From contig NC_059508.1 in NCBI RefSeq assembly GCF_914767665.1, positions 21,178,001-21,242,000 of the forward strand: a DNA stretch of 64,000 nt. Direction: 5' to 3'. The DNA comes from Harmonia axyridis (taxonomy: Eukaryota; Arthropoda; Insecta; Coleoptera; Coccinellidae). Of this stretch, positions 22,361 to 35,279 are shown in pieces. The notes under the pieces were generated by a model, which was given only the letters and a program-made list of their open reading frames with translations, searched no databases and was not told the DNA's origin. A program made the translations under genes and the position numbers. Each line of letters opens with the position of its first letter. Within the stretch, counting starts at the first letter, position 1.

Positions 22361-25300
22361 ATGAACCGCCACCTAACCAGAGCACGAAAAATTTTATCGA
22401 GCGCATTGGGTAAGTAGCTATTTTATTATAATTTCGGAAAACATATAATAATAACATATAATAGGAGAGTAATATTATGTAATACCAACAGAGACCAAAT
22501 TCTATAGTCTATACCCAAAGTTTCTCGATTTTAATATGGAAATAGGCAATAAATATTGCTTAGCAATTTCGCGGAAGACGTTTTATCGAAATTTTGAAAT
22601 ATAACAATCGAGAAATTTCACCTGCTGAGATTTTATCTCGAGTGGTATTCGGAAACACTATACATGGAAAAATTATTCGCAAAGTAATATGATCACTTTC
22701 GACAAATTTTCATTTCCTAAACTATTTTGAATTTGGAGAAATGACCAAATAATGGCTAAACGAAGTTGTTAGTCTAGCCGGCTTGCATTGTCTTTCATTT
22801 TCTAAATAAAAATGGAATGAGAATGTCTAATTACTGAAGAATGAAAGGATAATTTTCACATCATATTTTTCTTTTTCGGAACTTTTTTTTCATTTTGGCT
22901 TTGCACTTCTTTAGGAGAACGAGAAGCAGACCTAAAAATGAATGAACAATTGAAAAACAATTCATGGAGAAAGTTTTGTAATGTTGACCCTAAAGAATCT
23001 TTCAAAAACTCTGACTTTGAAGTACCAAAAGAGGTAAGCTTCTTAGAAAATTGCAATTCATTATTCGAAAATGGAACTAAATCGAGAATCAGAACTCAGT
23101 TCAATGTGACAGTGTATCAATATTGTCATATCCTCTAGAAAAATTAATCGATCAATTTTGTATTGATCATTTTATATTGATCTATCGATTTTATATGTGA
23201 ACTGAAAGTCTTCGATTTTCTAGATGGAATTTGTTGAAAAAATCCCAGAGAATGAAAATGAGGCAGATGATGCTGGAGTCCAAGAAAACTTGTCTTATTC
23301 TTTATCCTTTTCGGATTTAGACGTTGACTACGTTCCGTCCAGTTTTGAGGTATATGAATATATTTTGAGATTTTGCAACTTCATACGACTGCTTTCATGT
23401 TTCAGATCTCGAATGAGGATAATTGCAATTCCCAGGTTAGTGAAGCATTCTCTGTAGCATGTTACATTTTTTTTTCATTATGGTAATTTTTATTCTCTCA
23501 TATGCACATATTAATATTTTGAGTATGATTCAACTAGCACTCCTCACTCGAAAAGTGCTAGTTGTATTATGTAAACTTCCATACTGCCATACTGGTAAAA
23601 TGGGGTGAGTAGAAACAAAATATTTCTTCTGAGGGATCAATGAACGCCAAGAGGTTTTCAAGAACGAAAACAACGGACTTTACGAAAACCAAACTTTCTA
23701 ACAGTCGGTGGAGTGGGGAGCTTTTGAAAAAAACCTGTGTGGTATTTCGAGCTTACAAGATTACTTAGAGCTGATTTCAAAATAAAACAAAGAAAAAAAT
23801 ATTGATCAAATTTTCGAAAAATTGTTTTGAAATGTTCATTTGCGGTTTTGTATAGAATAAAGAACGATCTTTTCCAAAAGCTCAATACCCAAAATGGACA
23901 ACTCAGAGAAAAAAATATTGTGTTTTCGCTTTTTGAGTGCTCGTTCTATTTAAACGAGTGCTATAATCGTTTTGCCTAAATGTCTGTAATTTTCGATTTT
24001 CGAACCGATAATGGTCTCATCTCAAACAACAAGGTTCGATTCACTGATGAAGAATCCGTAGTCAAATTCAATTTCGCCCGTAGGGCCGTCCGTTTACACG
24101 ATTACTGTCAAAGGAAATGTCCTAGAGACTGGAAATTTTCAGTACCGCGGTTGAGTTCGTTAACGACCAAAATAATCAGGGTGTTCCATAAAAGTGGGCA
24201 TTCGAAATTTTGTTCCCTCAATATCTTAGACAATACTGAACCCATCAAATTGAAATTTTGAGGTCATTTGTACCATATCCATTTCGAGCTTCATACGAAA
24301 TTATGTGGCAATCGCTTTACCAGAACCATAGAAAATTCAATTGAAATATCGAAAAAAAATTCAATTTTTTTAACAACTAAAATCAATTGGCACATGCAAA
24401 ATATCAGAGGGATTGCATGATCAGAACCATAGAATTAAATTTTTTTAAATTATCGATTTTTCAGATAATCATAAAATTGTGAATTCGATCATGCTGAAAT
24501 TTCACAGTCATATATTTAACACCAATCATCAGCCTCATACAAAATTTTGTGGCAATAGTACAATGAACGATTGCTCAAAATTTTCTGCACAGGACTTCTC
24601 ATAATTTTTTTTAACAACTAGAATTGAACCAAATATTGATAAATTTCAGAACATTCCTTTTTTTCTGACTCGTTCACGTGGAATGCCCCCAATTCCAGTT
24701 TTCCTTTACTTCATTAGAATCTCCCAAAATGGATTTTTCATCATTTAAACTTTCTGAGTTTCCACAAAATGAATAAAAGTTATATACAGTGTGTCCATTT
24801 AATAAAGTGCCACTTTTAATATCTCGGCCATGATGAAAAATCAGAAAAAATGCAAAAAGAACTAGGTTAGGATTTCATGGGAAACATTTTATACGGTAGA
24901 TTTCAATCCAGTTGTATCAACCCTGTGAGCATGCAACAGCTAAAATCTTGAATAGGAAGGGCTTTAAATGTCACTTTATTTCAAAGGTGATCCCGTTTAT
25001 GGTTAGTAATTCCGAAAAAAAAATGGAATTTTGAGCAAATTGGATTGATAGAATGTTCACTACACTCCCCATTTTTACCACCCTTAGAATTCTTTTTCCG
25101 GAGACATTTGAAGGTGGTTGGGTATAAAACACATCCCAGAGATGTAAATGAATTCAATGTAAGAAAAGGCACTGCAAGCCGAGGAATTCAAGTTTTTCAA
25201 AACCTAAGGTTCGAATTTTTGTCTACAAAATAATGAACAACATTTTCAAAATCTTTTATAGTAATTGCAACTTTTGCTATCGTAACTAGGTATGCTACCG

Positions 25301-28300
25301 TTTTTATTTTTCGGAAGTTCTGACAAGGAAGGGCCAGTGTTTCGTTTTTGTAAGAAGGCATTATAATTACGGTTGAAACAAGGTGACACGTAACCACCTT
25401 TTCATTTAAGATTTTAGGGTTTGATGTCTTCACTTTTGCAGGGCTGATACAAATTGATTGGAAAAATCCCTACGAACTAAACTTTATCTCTTTATGCGTT
25501 TTTTCTGTTTTTGCATGAGGATCGAGATATTGACGGTGGTACTTTTTCAAATTGACACACCTTATCTCATTGGTACTTCTTCCAGGATTCAGATATACCA
25601 GTTGAAATACTTAATTTCGACACGACCTCTGAAGCAAAGGACTTGGAAATTGTGGAAAAAGAAAAAAATATGAAACAGAAAAAAAAATATAAAAAGAAGG
25701 CACCTGAGAGGGACAATTGCTACTTTTGTGAGACTGAGGTTCTTAATTTTAGTAGACACATTGCAAGATGTCACTCAGCTGAGATAGAGGTGCAGCGATT
25801 ACTTGCGAAGCCTGTGAAGAGTAAGGAAAGAAAAAATCTAATAACGAGCCTAAGAAAAAAAGGAAATTATTTGAGAAATTCCGAGGTATGTTCCAAGCCG
25901 ATGAAAAAACCACCAGGTGGAGATACCAGTGAATATTTGCCTTGCCTTTACTGTCTCGGATTTTACTCTCGTAAGCAGTTGTGGCGACACAAGAAGAGGT
26001 GCACAGAAAATCCTCACTTGGAGAATAACATAAGCTCCACTTCAGCATTATACTTCAAAAATCATAAAACAGATCCTGATTTACGTGACAAAGTATTTCC
26101 TAGAATGAGGCCTGATAAAGTGTCTATAGTTGCCCAACAAGATGCACTTATTTGTGCTTTTGGGTCACGTTATTTGAGGGTTCACCGAGAGAAGCATTTC
26201 ATAAATGTGACTTCAAGAAAAATGAGGGAACTCTCCCGATTATTAATCGAAGCCAAGAAACTCGATAAATCAATCAACACAATGATGGATATGCTCCAAC
26301 CTAAATATTATGACACAGTTGTAACAGCTACCAAACTTTGTGCTAAGTATGATAAGTCTACAGAATGTTTTCTGTCGCCAACATTCGCCATGAACATAGC
26401 AACTTCATTAAAGCAATGTTGTGACATGGCAATAGTATTCGCTCTAAAAAGAAAACATATTTATGCAACGGTATCTGCAGCAAACGCTGAATCGGCAATA
26501 AAAACTTTCGCACAGCTCATTGAAGCCAACTGGAGGTATGATATCTCAACCGTTGCATCGAATAATCTGCACATAAAAAGATGGAATAAAATAACCATCA
26601 TACCCTTAGCCAAAGACTTGAAACTGATGAAAAATTACCTGACTACTGAAGCTGATAAAGCCAAACAAAAATTAAGTAGTGAAAATGAAAACAAATCGGC
26701 ATACAAAGTTTTAACTGAAACTGTCTATTGTAGGGTGTTATTACTTAATAGAAAGAGGCCAGGAGAATTACAGAGACTATTAATCGATTTATATAATCAA
26801 TCATCCAAAAGACAAAATTATGAAGAATTTTCCGATGCTATTTCACCTACGGAAAAAATTTTAATGAATCGATTCAAGAGAATTGTTATAAGAGGAAAGA
26901 GAAATCGCGGCGTTCCTGTCCTATTCAGTACAGAAGTTCAGAAAGACATCTCAATAATGACTGAAATAAGACACAAATATGTCAGAGAGGAAAACAGATT
27001 TTTATTCGCCCTTCCTGACAGCGATTCACATATCGTGGGTTATAAGGTTCTGGCGAAATATGCAAAAGCCTGTGGGGCAGAAAGACACGATGCACTTACA
27101 TCTACGAGACTAAGGAAGCACCTAGCCACCCTATCACAGATATTCAGCATGACGGATTCGGACTTGGAGCAATTATCAACATTTATGGGACACACTCCTG
27201 GAACCCATAAGAATTCTTATAGATTGCCTGATGACGTTTACCAATCATCTAAAATTGTGAAAATTTTGCTCCTCATGGAACAAGGTAATGTATTTGAAAC
27301 ACATAACTCATTGAAAATATTATTGCAACTATTAGTAAGCCAATACTAAATTGGTCAATTATCTTATCATTGCAGTTCAGAAATCACTTACGAAACAATC
27401 TCTACGTGGAATTTTATTATTTTATCCCAAAAATAGTATTATATAATACAGTACTTCTCACATGGCAACATGATTGAAGAAGAAATGATGATAAAGAAAG
27501 AATTGATCTATACCTACCATGCATGCATAAGCATATTTGTAAAATAATGATGATTAATATTGTTGGTGGTGAATTAATGTATTTGCTATCAGAATGAAAA
27601 TAATGAGAGCCTTTCAGAGCAATTTGAATTTAAAAAAAATTTCATGGATTTTTTGTTGTAAGTTGTGTGTACCGTTTATCTTCAATTCCCAAAAAAAAAG
27701 CACTAAAAGAGCGCGAATAAACTATTTTCATTCTGAAACCAGGTGAGGTAAACGAGTAGTAACCCAATTTCGAAACAAAATAGTCATATCTGAGATTGTT
27801 TATTGAATTCTTTTACTAAGCGAGATATGTCAGACTCAGATTCTGTCCTCTTTTCGATTTTGCTCTGAAGTTCTGTATCTAGTATAGTGTCTACAATTTT
27901 GCCAGATTTTCGAAAGATTATCATCCTTCAAATCAGTTAATTTGGTTTATGAATTTGAAATACTCAAACATTTTCGCATTGAAAAAATTTCATTCGGATT
28001 AAAAACCGATTCAATGGAATTCATTCATTCATTTTGTTAAATCTAGACGCATTAGCCCATATTAATAAACTTCAGAGCTAAATTCATACAAGAATTATAT
28101 AGCATGTCATGAAATATTTTCAGGTACATCTGCTTCTTTCAAAGGGAAAACTCTTGATGAAATCGAAGTTGATTTGGAACAGAACCTAGAAGATGAACTA
28201 GAACCAGATGAAGATGCCATTCCAAGCGATGTGAATGATGATATTAATATGGACTACGAAACACTTGAAAGGAGTAGTAGGCAGATTAACATTGAAAAAA

Positions 28301-28572
28301 GAGAAGAATCTGAGAACGAAAACCAGAAGGATGAGGTTCTGAAAAGAAAGAATAAGAGAAAAAACAACAAAATTCAAAGAACGCCGTGGACAGAGGAACA
28401 GAAGAAGGTTGTCAAAGAATTTTTCCAAACCAATATCCGAAATAAAGTACCACCCAAAAGAATCGAGTGTGAAAAACTCATAAGCCAGAATAATGAATTA
28501 TTGAAGAACAAGGACTGGCTTAAAATTAAGGTTTTCATACAGAATGTATATACCCTTAAATGTAAGGGTTAA
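22361..28572 (+). CDS. Zinc-finger tyrosine-recombinase-like protein (Crypton-type), six exons
   Basis: Spliced gene predicted from phase-matched GT..AG junctions: exons 22361-22409, 22915-23033, 23224-23349, 23406-23435, 25586-27284 and 28124-28572, giving 823 residues. The start is the ATG at 22361; a TCAGTG initiator-like motif lies about 38 bases upstream. Residues 1-152 are acidic/basic linker. A C2H2 finger (C153, C156, H166, H171) and a second Cys/His finger (C228, C231, H243, C247) follow. Residues about 480-660 look like a tyrosine recombinase core: KRPGEL with R499, TRLRKHLAT with R618, MGHT with H644, and HKNSY with Y653; the usual first His of HxxR is Thr. The tail (about 761-819, PWTEEQKKVVKEF) is SANT-like and of a type seen in animal Crypton-related proteins. 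Introns, lack of terminal repeats and an uninterrupted frame suggest a host gene, probably domesticated. The exact function is unknown. Confidence 0.75.
23436..25585 (+). other. Intron 4 of the recombinase-like gene
   Basis: A 2.1-kb intron with donor GTTAGT and acceptor TTCTTCCAG. It carries two transposon-end-like phrases, CAGGGTGTTCCATAAAAGTG at about 24178 and ACAGTGTGTCCATTTAATAA at about 24787, pointing the same way. No transposase reading was found. Confidence 0.5.
27285..28123 (+). other. Intron 5 of the recombinase-like gene
   Basis: Donor CAAG/GTAATG at 27284 and acceptor ATATTTTCAG/GTACAT at 28123. Reading through the donor gives a stop at 27347 after 21 further codons, an alternative shorter C terminus lacking the SANT-like tail. 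The splice is preferred because the frame continues for 149 codons in exon 6. Confidence 0.6.
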
Positions 28573-28610
28573 AATTGAAAAATTGTATCAATTTCAATAG
28601 TTTTTTCTTG

Positions 28611-28616
28611 AATAAA
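28611..28616 (+). terminator. Polyadenylation signal AATAAA
   Basis: Canonical AATAAA 39 bases after the stop codon of the recombinase-like gene, with T-rich sequence (TTTTTTCTTCTTC) about 25 bases downstream. The position fits a short 3' UTR. Confidence 0.6.
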
Positions 28617-31199
28617 GGTTCACGAATAGACGAGGTTTCATTTTTTCTTCTTCTTTTTCCTCAGTCAGGATATTGGGGATTCTAGAGCTGACCAGGCATA
28701 TTATTCTTCTTTTGAATTACATTTGATATTCCTATCCGAATTTTTCTTCGAGAATAATTATTATTCAATATAAAGCAATCGTTTTTCCACCCCAAGATTA
28801 ATTTATTCACACTGCCGAATAATAAACAATATGAGTCGAATGAAAATAAGTGTTATTTTTCCAAAAAACAGATTAGGAAAATACTCGTTCCAGAAGATTA
28901 ACTATTGATAGATGGGGAATAAAAATGGGGATTATATCATATCAACATCGAATGGTTTTGCATTGTATCGAATAATATATATTATGATATATAGGTATTT
29001 ATTTTTAGTACTTAGGGCAATTCTTCCTTCTGAATTATTTCACTATAGATCAATGGCGTAACTAGAGTTGACTCATGGGAGGGGTAACCCCACTTTGGAA
29101 AAGCAAAATCTTTCTTTCTTTCTTTTTTAAAAAATTTTTGTTTTTTTTTTGTATTGTTACTTAGAATTTTTTTATTTCTTCTAATCAATGGTGAGGTTAT
29201 GTCCCCAATAACCACTTCTCGTTACGCCTATGCTATATATATATATACAAATCATCTATCTGAACCTCAACTTGCATAAAATTAATCGTTGAAATTCTGT
29301 TGCACTCTCAAATTCTGTGAATTACTTACCGATTCTTGGTAATGAAAATAACTATGGAGGATTTTTTTCTCATTACCAAGCAACGCTAAGTTATTCACAG
29401 AATTTGACTGTGTAATCCTATTTTCCTGAATATTATTATTCAAGTACCTAGAGGTTTTTCGGTCAACTCCATTTTGATTTGATATAAAAAAAAATCCCTA
29501 AATGAAAAAATTAAAATTTCGTCAAGTTATTGACAAATCTGACAAAATCGTTCAAGTTCAAGACATTTATGTTTAGGTATGTTGTTATTTTTTGAATATT
29601 TCTGTGAAGGGTTCACCTTGGTTATAATTGTAGAAAAATTATGCATTAATAGGGGATCGTCGATTTCATATACCTACATGAAATTACCGCATTCTTTTGT
29701 GATTATTTCATATCAACATCTGGTATTTTATGACAAATTTTTTCAAAGTCTTGGCCCTATTAACCTAATCAGCCTTGCTTCAAAAAGTAAGTTAGGATTT
29801 GTAAGGAGTTATTCGCATGGCTTCGATGGAGAAACCGTTTGATATTTAATGATTCTGTGTACATGTTCCTGTTGGGTAAGAAAGAAAGTAAAATCGTGAG
29901 GAATATAACAGAAAAATTTTGTGCTGAAGACATTAAAAAAAATCGTGTTCCATGTTAGAAAAATTTCTTCAAAGAAAATCTCAGAAAAAAATATGAAATT
30001 CAAATTGCCAAACAAAAACAAATCATAAACTTTGTAGCTTTTTTTTCATTTCGATTTTGTTTTCAAAAATCCTCACCCTTTCCGTATTGAGTACACAAAA
30101 ATACTGAGATATGACCTGAATCTGATATTTCTTGAAAGGTTGCACATAACTGACTCCACTCAATTCAATATTTCTCAAGAATGATGTTCAACCCTTGTAT
30201 CATCTGGCTTATACTTCGAAAACAAGTCATATGTCATTGGACAAAAAAAATTAGACAGTTGATGGTGAGACACTTACTGTATTTGTTCAATAATTTCCTA
30301 CTGAATATGTTCGATGAAGATGAACATAAATTTTCTCATTGAAAAATCCAATTTATCTAAAATCAGTTGATACATTTTGATGAAGACCATGCTAATGAAA
30401 TATTTAACTTTGTCTTTTGAATATTTCCTGATTTGAAATTGATGTCATTTTTAGTAACGGAATATGCTTTTTGTTATTTGAAACACAATTTCATATTCTG
30501 TGATCACTTTACATTTTTCAATCCTTCCTAAATCAAAATGTCATCCCTTAAAGCAAAAAAAAAAAACGGTGGTCATATGGAACATAAGATTAGATATATG
30601 AAACTATTGATTGAATTCTTGTTTTTCTTTATCATACTTCTGAAAAATGGATGAAACTTCAATAATACAAACGAGAAGCACCATAATATTCTACCCTATA
30701 TTTTAGAGAATAAGCATTTCAAATTAGTAGTATTATGTATAACTCTTACACACTAGTTCTCAACATAGATTTTAGCTGACCAATAAAAAAAATGGGTTCT
30801 CATTTGAAAAAAAATTTTGGTTGTCTGACTCTGACATTAAAATAGAAACAATCTGCATGTTCAATAGAATTTTCAATCAACGTAGGAGAAATTGGTATGT
30901 CTTCTGATAGAAACTAGAAAATTAGGAATTTTTATGCAAAAATCTGCAAATTGATAACATTGGAATTTTGGGAGTTCTTTCAGATTTCACACAACTTTTC
31001 TGAGAACAATATATAAATAAAATTAAAACAATGTAGAATTCAATGGGTAATCTGATTATCAATGATAAAATGATCAATGAAAGTTAGTATCAATTCCAGT
31101 TAAACCGAAAGTCGAACGAATCTGAAATTATTTCCAAGTATTTATCTCTTATAACAGAGCTTAAATAAAAGAGTTTATCTTTAGTCTTTCTCTGAAATA
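28617..31199. other. AT-rich interval, nothing recognised
   Basis: No convincing ORF, splice pair or repeat boundary was identified over 2.6 kb. Short readings at 29579-29842 and 29809-30021 show no family resemblance. Confidence 0.45.
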
Positions 31200-31380
31200 T
31201 TCTAACGAACGGTCTTTGCGAATCACCCTGGAGGTATCGGGTTGTCAGTCAATGAGCTTGATGTTCATATTAACCTCTTCATTGTTACAGCCTGTAATAT
31301 TTCAATGTTCATTTTTGTGCTCTGAAGAAGGCAAAGTGTTCATCCGAAAGCTAGGCTGGTCAATATGAACATATGAACAA
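31200..31380 (+). mobile_element. Penelope-like-end fragment
   Basis: CTCTGAAGAAGGCAAAG followed by ATCCGAAAGCTAGGCTGG at about 31319-31359 repeats the CTGAAGA-stem-GAAA layout of the group at 19.1-19.9 kb. The adjoining 31200-31320 is of higher complexity than its surroundings. Only an end-like fragment; no coding remains. Confidence 0.35.
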
Positions 31381-32273
31381 GTTTGAAAGCATATTCCTAA
31401 TTTCCATGATTCTCAAGTGAAAATTCAATGAAGTCTACTGATTATAAGCTGAAAATGAAAGAAATTCCTGCGATGGACCATAAAATCTATCTGTTATGAT
31501 TATTCTTAATATTTTCTTAACTGACTTGAGCAAAGGAAGTGGAAATTGAGAGGGAAGAAGACTGAAATCGAGGTTACTCGATAGGTGAAGTCATCTCATT
31601 AATTCTTTCTCTCTAAGTCTAGTTGTCATTGAATTACGATTGACTTATGATTTTCCTATTAATTCATCACAAAGAATGAGAATATTCATAATAAATAATG
31701 ATCCGAAATTTGTAAATGATGAATCCTTGATGAAAATATGGAGGTTTCGAAGGTTTCGAGAATGAAAAAATGTGAAAAATTAGATGAAATATATTCCCAT
31801 TTCCTCAAAAAGTAAAAAATTCGATGAACTGATAATAAAAAAGAGGTATTTTAAGTAGATACCAATATCAATAGAATTTTAGAGGGAAAGAAACTTCAAT
31901 TTTGAGGAAGTTTCACACGGAAAAGCTTTTTTTATGCATTTTCATATTTTGAAAACTTGGTTCTTCATAGGCGGTTATCTCATCACTCATCAATAAAGCA
32001 AACTGACAGAAATATAATAATCATTTCATAAAATGTTTACAATACATGATTATTCATAACTGAAACCTCATTTTTTGGAATATGACAATTAGGAACTTTC
32101 CGAGTAAATATGACATAACCTGTTAATCAATTACAATAATTATTTTCTACCATTCAGAACTGAATTCGTTATAATTCGATGTGAAAATCTCGGCACCGTC
32201 CATGTATACTGCATTTCGTTTTCATTTTTAGAGAAAAATATCCTGCATATAAAATCGTATAACGTTACAACAA
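31381..32273. other. AT-rich interval, nothing recognised
   Basis: No gene or recognised repeat. Confidence 0.45.
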
Positions 32274-32291
32274 CCCCCCCCCCCCCCCCCC
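32274..32291. repeat. Poly-C tract of 18
   Basis: The only long C homopolymer in the window, in AT-rich DNA. Its length is likely to be unstable or misread in sequencing. Confidence 0.9.
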
Positions 32292-32698
32292 GCCAATATT
32301 AATGAAGGATCAGAATAACGAAGCAGGCACCTCTCCGAATGCGTAATACAAATAAAACGTTTGGTCGTCAAATGAACTCATTAAATACAGTTGGGTGCAT
32401 ATACGTATCCGAGTCAATAGAACTTGTGCAGACGCTAAAAGGCAACACTGTGGGACGTCTAAGATACACAGGTTGTACGCATTATATACTTTCGGTCGTC
32501 AAATTGAAAGAGGATGAAAGGGTATGAGATAGCACTGAAATAACTGAAAAAAAAATTGGTGTATGAGAAAAACTGAGTACGGTTACTGAACCCACAGGGG
32601 CACACTTCATTATATACCTGATGAAATTTACAAGAAGCCGACTATTTCTGATGGACGTTGTAAGCCTAGATTTATACTGGACGTCTATCAGCACCAGG

Positions 32699-32700
<2 letters not shown>

Positions 32701-32764
<64 letters not shown>

Positions 32765-32780
32765 CTCATATATATATATA
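32701..32780. repeat. TA microsatellite with a short interruption
   Basis: About 30 TA units to 32762, then TGCTCA, then six more TA units, running directly into the retrotransposon tail at 32781. Confidence 0.9.
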
Positions 32781-32843
32781 GGACTCAGAGGATCTCGCCT
32801 TGGTGCTAGCACCCGGCGAATCTAATTGAACCCACGAGAGTGT
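32781..32843 (+). mobile_element. 63-bp retrotransposon-like 3' tail next to a TA microsatellite
   Basis: From GGACTCAGAGGATCTCGCC to CCCACGAGAGTGT this segment is identical by eye to 49858-49920. Both copies follow a TA tract. Here the poly-A seen at the other copy is missing and unrelated DNA follows at ATTGCTTC. Best read as a 5'-truncated copy of an element that inserts in TA repeats. Confidence 0.7.
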
Positions 32844-33370
32844 ATTGCTTCAATACTTCCAACATGGATAAAACACTTTCAATTTAAAACGTACCTACTT
32901 GGGTATCTTCAAATAGTTTAGAAATTATAAAAATATAAATTTTAATATGTATTACATTGATGTGGAAACATTCGAGTAAAATTTACAGCGCTCGGATTTA
33001 CTGATGTGAAAAAGATTTGGCTAGCATATAATACATAATTGAAATTGCCAAAAATTGTACGCTATCTATTCACAAGAAACAATTTTTATAATTGGATATG
33101 ACCTCAGTTTATCTTCGAATCCTGAAATAAGATGCGATTTTTTTTTCATAATTCATTTAGGTATAATGATGCCACATATCCGTGAGTACTTAATAGTCGT
33201 TGAATTTAATAACATCATTTTGTGCACAAAACCTTGAGTTTTTTGTTATGATTCGAGGCTTTTGTGATGGCTCCAACGGGTTCAGGAACTGCCTTTGATC
33301 TTTTACCGCCTCAACATAAAATTGACGACGAATTGGTTCATTCGTTGATTCTCAAGAAACATTTTACTCC
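32844..33370. other. AT-rich interval, nothing recognised
   Basis: No gene or repeat boundary identified. Confidence 0.45.
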
Positions 33371-34509
33371 TGTATACCGGGTGTTCTAAATGATCGTATA
33401 CAGGCAATATCTAGCTTAGTTGACAAGATAATAAAAAAAAAATTGTACCTTCCCAATGATGTATGAAAAAGGTTCTTATATTTGAAAGCCCTGTGGTAGC
33501 TATCTACTTCTCACTTATTATTTTGAAATGACAGCCCCGGTATATTGTCAGTGAAAATTGCGTGTCATTTTTATTGGAATACAACGATAGCACATACTTG
33601 GTATTTTTTTATTAATAACAAAAAAACATTAACATTTTGTGAAATATGAATTGCAACTAAAATACCTACTATGCAATTCAAAAAACGAAGAAACATTTAA
33701 AGCAAGTGTTCAAAATTATTCATTATTTCATAAAAGTTCATCGAGTCTAATTCAATGTTAATTTAGTTATTCAATTTGTTAACTGTTAACTCAATTTGAC
33801 CAGTTTCAGTTATTTTAATTTTTTTTTTACTTCGTTATTAATTTTGTCATTTTTAGCTATATTATTGCGAAGGAATAGACACAAAGTTGTCAATATTTTA
33901 TATTTATAATAATTTCAAATCTATTTGTGGATATCGACCTGAGTCCTTCATAATAAGTTTGATTACAATATGAAATAACAAAACAAAAAAAGTATATAAT
34001 ATAAACTTAAGCAACATTCAAGTCGTTCAGTTCTTGCCGTATTGTGCATGTCGAAAATTTTCTTTGTGGGTGTTGTGGCGGATCATATTTATATTATTCA
34101 TTATTATATTATTTCTCGATTTTTTCAAACAAAAAACTCATCTATTTCCATATGTGAAGTTTGTATAAACTTGGGTGGAGGCATTTCATTTTTATAAGGA
34201 TACTTGAATAACATAAAAGACGTCACAAAATATTATTTTTTTTGTTGAAATTACTCAAAAAATACAAAATAAAATGTGCTATCGTTTTATTTTAAATAGA
34301 ATATACATATATGTATATGGACAATATAGAGGGGTGCCAATTGAAATTGAAAAGTGAGGGGTAGCTACTACATGGCTTTCAAATGTAAGGACCTTTTTCA
34401 TACATCATTGGGAAGGTACTCTGATGATATTCAGAGGATTTTTTTTTATTATCTCGTCAAATGAGCGAGATATTGCCTGTATACAAAAACTTGGGACACC
34501 CGGTATACA
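33371..34509. mobile_element. Foldback element (family D)
   Basis: The left end TGTATACCGGGTGTTCTAAA and the right end (complement TGTATACCGGGTGTCCCAAG) open inverted arms. These share GTATACAGGCAATATCT, a poly-A/T block, TACCTTCCCAATGATGTATG and GAAAGCC, clear over about 175 bp (33371-33545 and 34335-34509) and weaker to about 33640 and 34226. No transposase is encoded. The loop contains a degenerate reading at 33633-33758 (KYLLCNSKNEE, then ASVQNYSLFH) that could be a decayed helix-turn-helix ORF like those in families A, B and C; this is weak. Confidence 0.7.
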
Positions 34510-35279
34510 AGTAATAAAGTATTGTAAATGTAATTATTGTTGGCGTATGAATAAGATAGATAGTGGCCGAAGTAGAACCTTCAAATTGAGGACAAAATAA
34601 TATCCAGGAGACAGAACAATTTAGAGCCTTCCTAAACACCAATCTAGACCTTTCTTTATGGTCTCAATCTTTTAAGTTTTAAATGTTCATACCTTTTTTC
34701 TACGACTCTACCTAGGACACCTCTTATCTCTAATCTAATATTGTAAAATGAAAAATTTATCTACCTGCATATTATTCCTAAACATTGAAAGATAAACCTA
34801 TTCAACTTGGCAAAAAAATATATGTATTTCTTTCATATGTACCAGATTCTATGTACAAGATTTCTGAAATAAATTTATTATTATATGAATTATGGCCAAC
34901 AAGTTATGAAAATAAATGTAAGTAAGAGCTTCACGTTAACAGATATTTAAATATTGAATAATAGGTATAAATGCTCAACAAGATCATCGTTTTCCCGGAA
35001 ATAATTAAAACTATTCATCTCGAATTTTTTAGGAATCAATTTCTTTCATAAGCTTTTATAAACTTTCAACTTTATTTCTAACTTCGTACAAATTCAAAAT
35101 AAAGCTTTTTTTTTAATATTTGCTCTTTTTAATGAACCGTTGAAGAAAATATGCTAGTCATTCGATTTGGATCATCCATTTTAGATTTTTTCATTGCATT
35201 TACGAACTTCTAGTCCAGATCATTTTCATTATCACAAGGTGTCCTTTATTCGAAATTATAAAGTATCAGAAGTATATTG
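34510..35279. other. AT-rich interval, nothing recognised
   Basis: No gene or repeat boundary identified. Confidence 0.45.

Noticed and set aside
23980..24261. 93-codon ORF in intron 4 of the recombinase-like gene
   Set aside because: It runs into a transposon-end-like repeat at 24178 and shows no family resemblance.
25749..26048. 99-codon - strand ORF
   Set aside because: Antisense shadow of the zinc-finger region of the recombinase-like gene.
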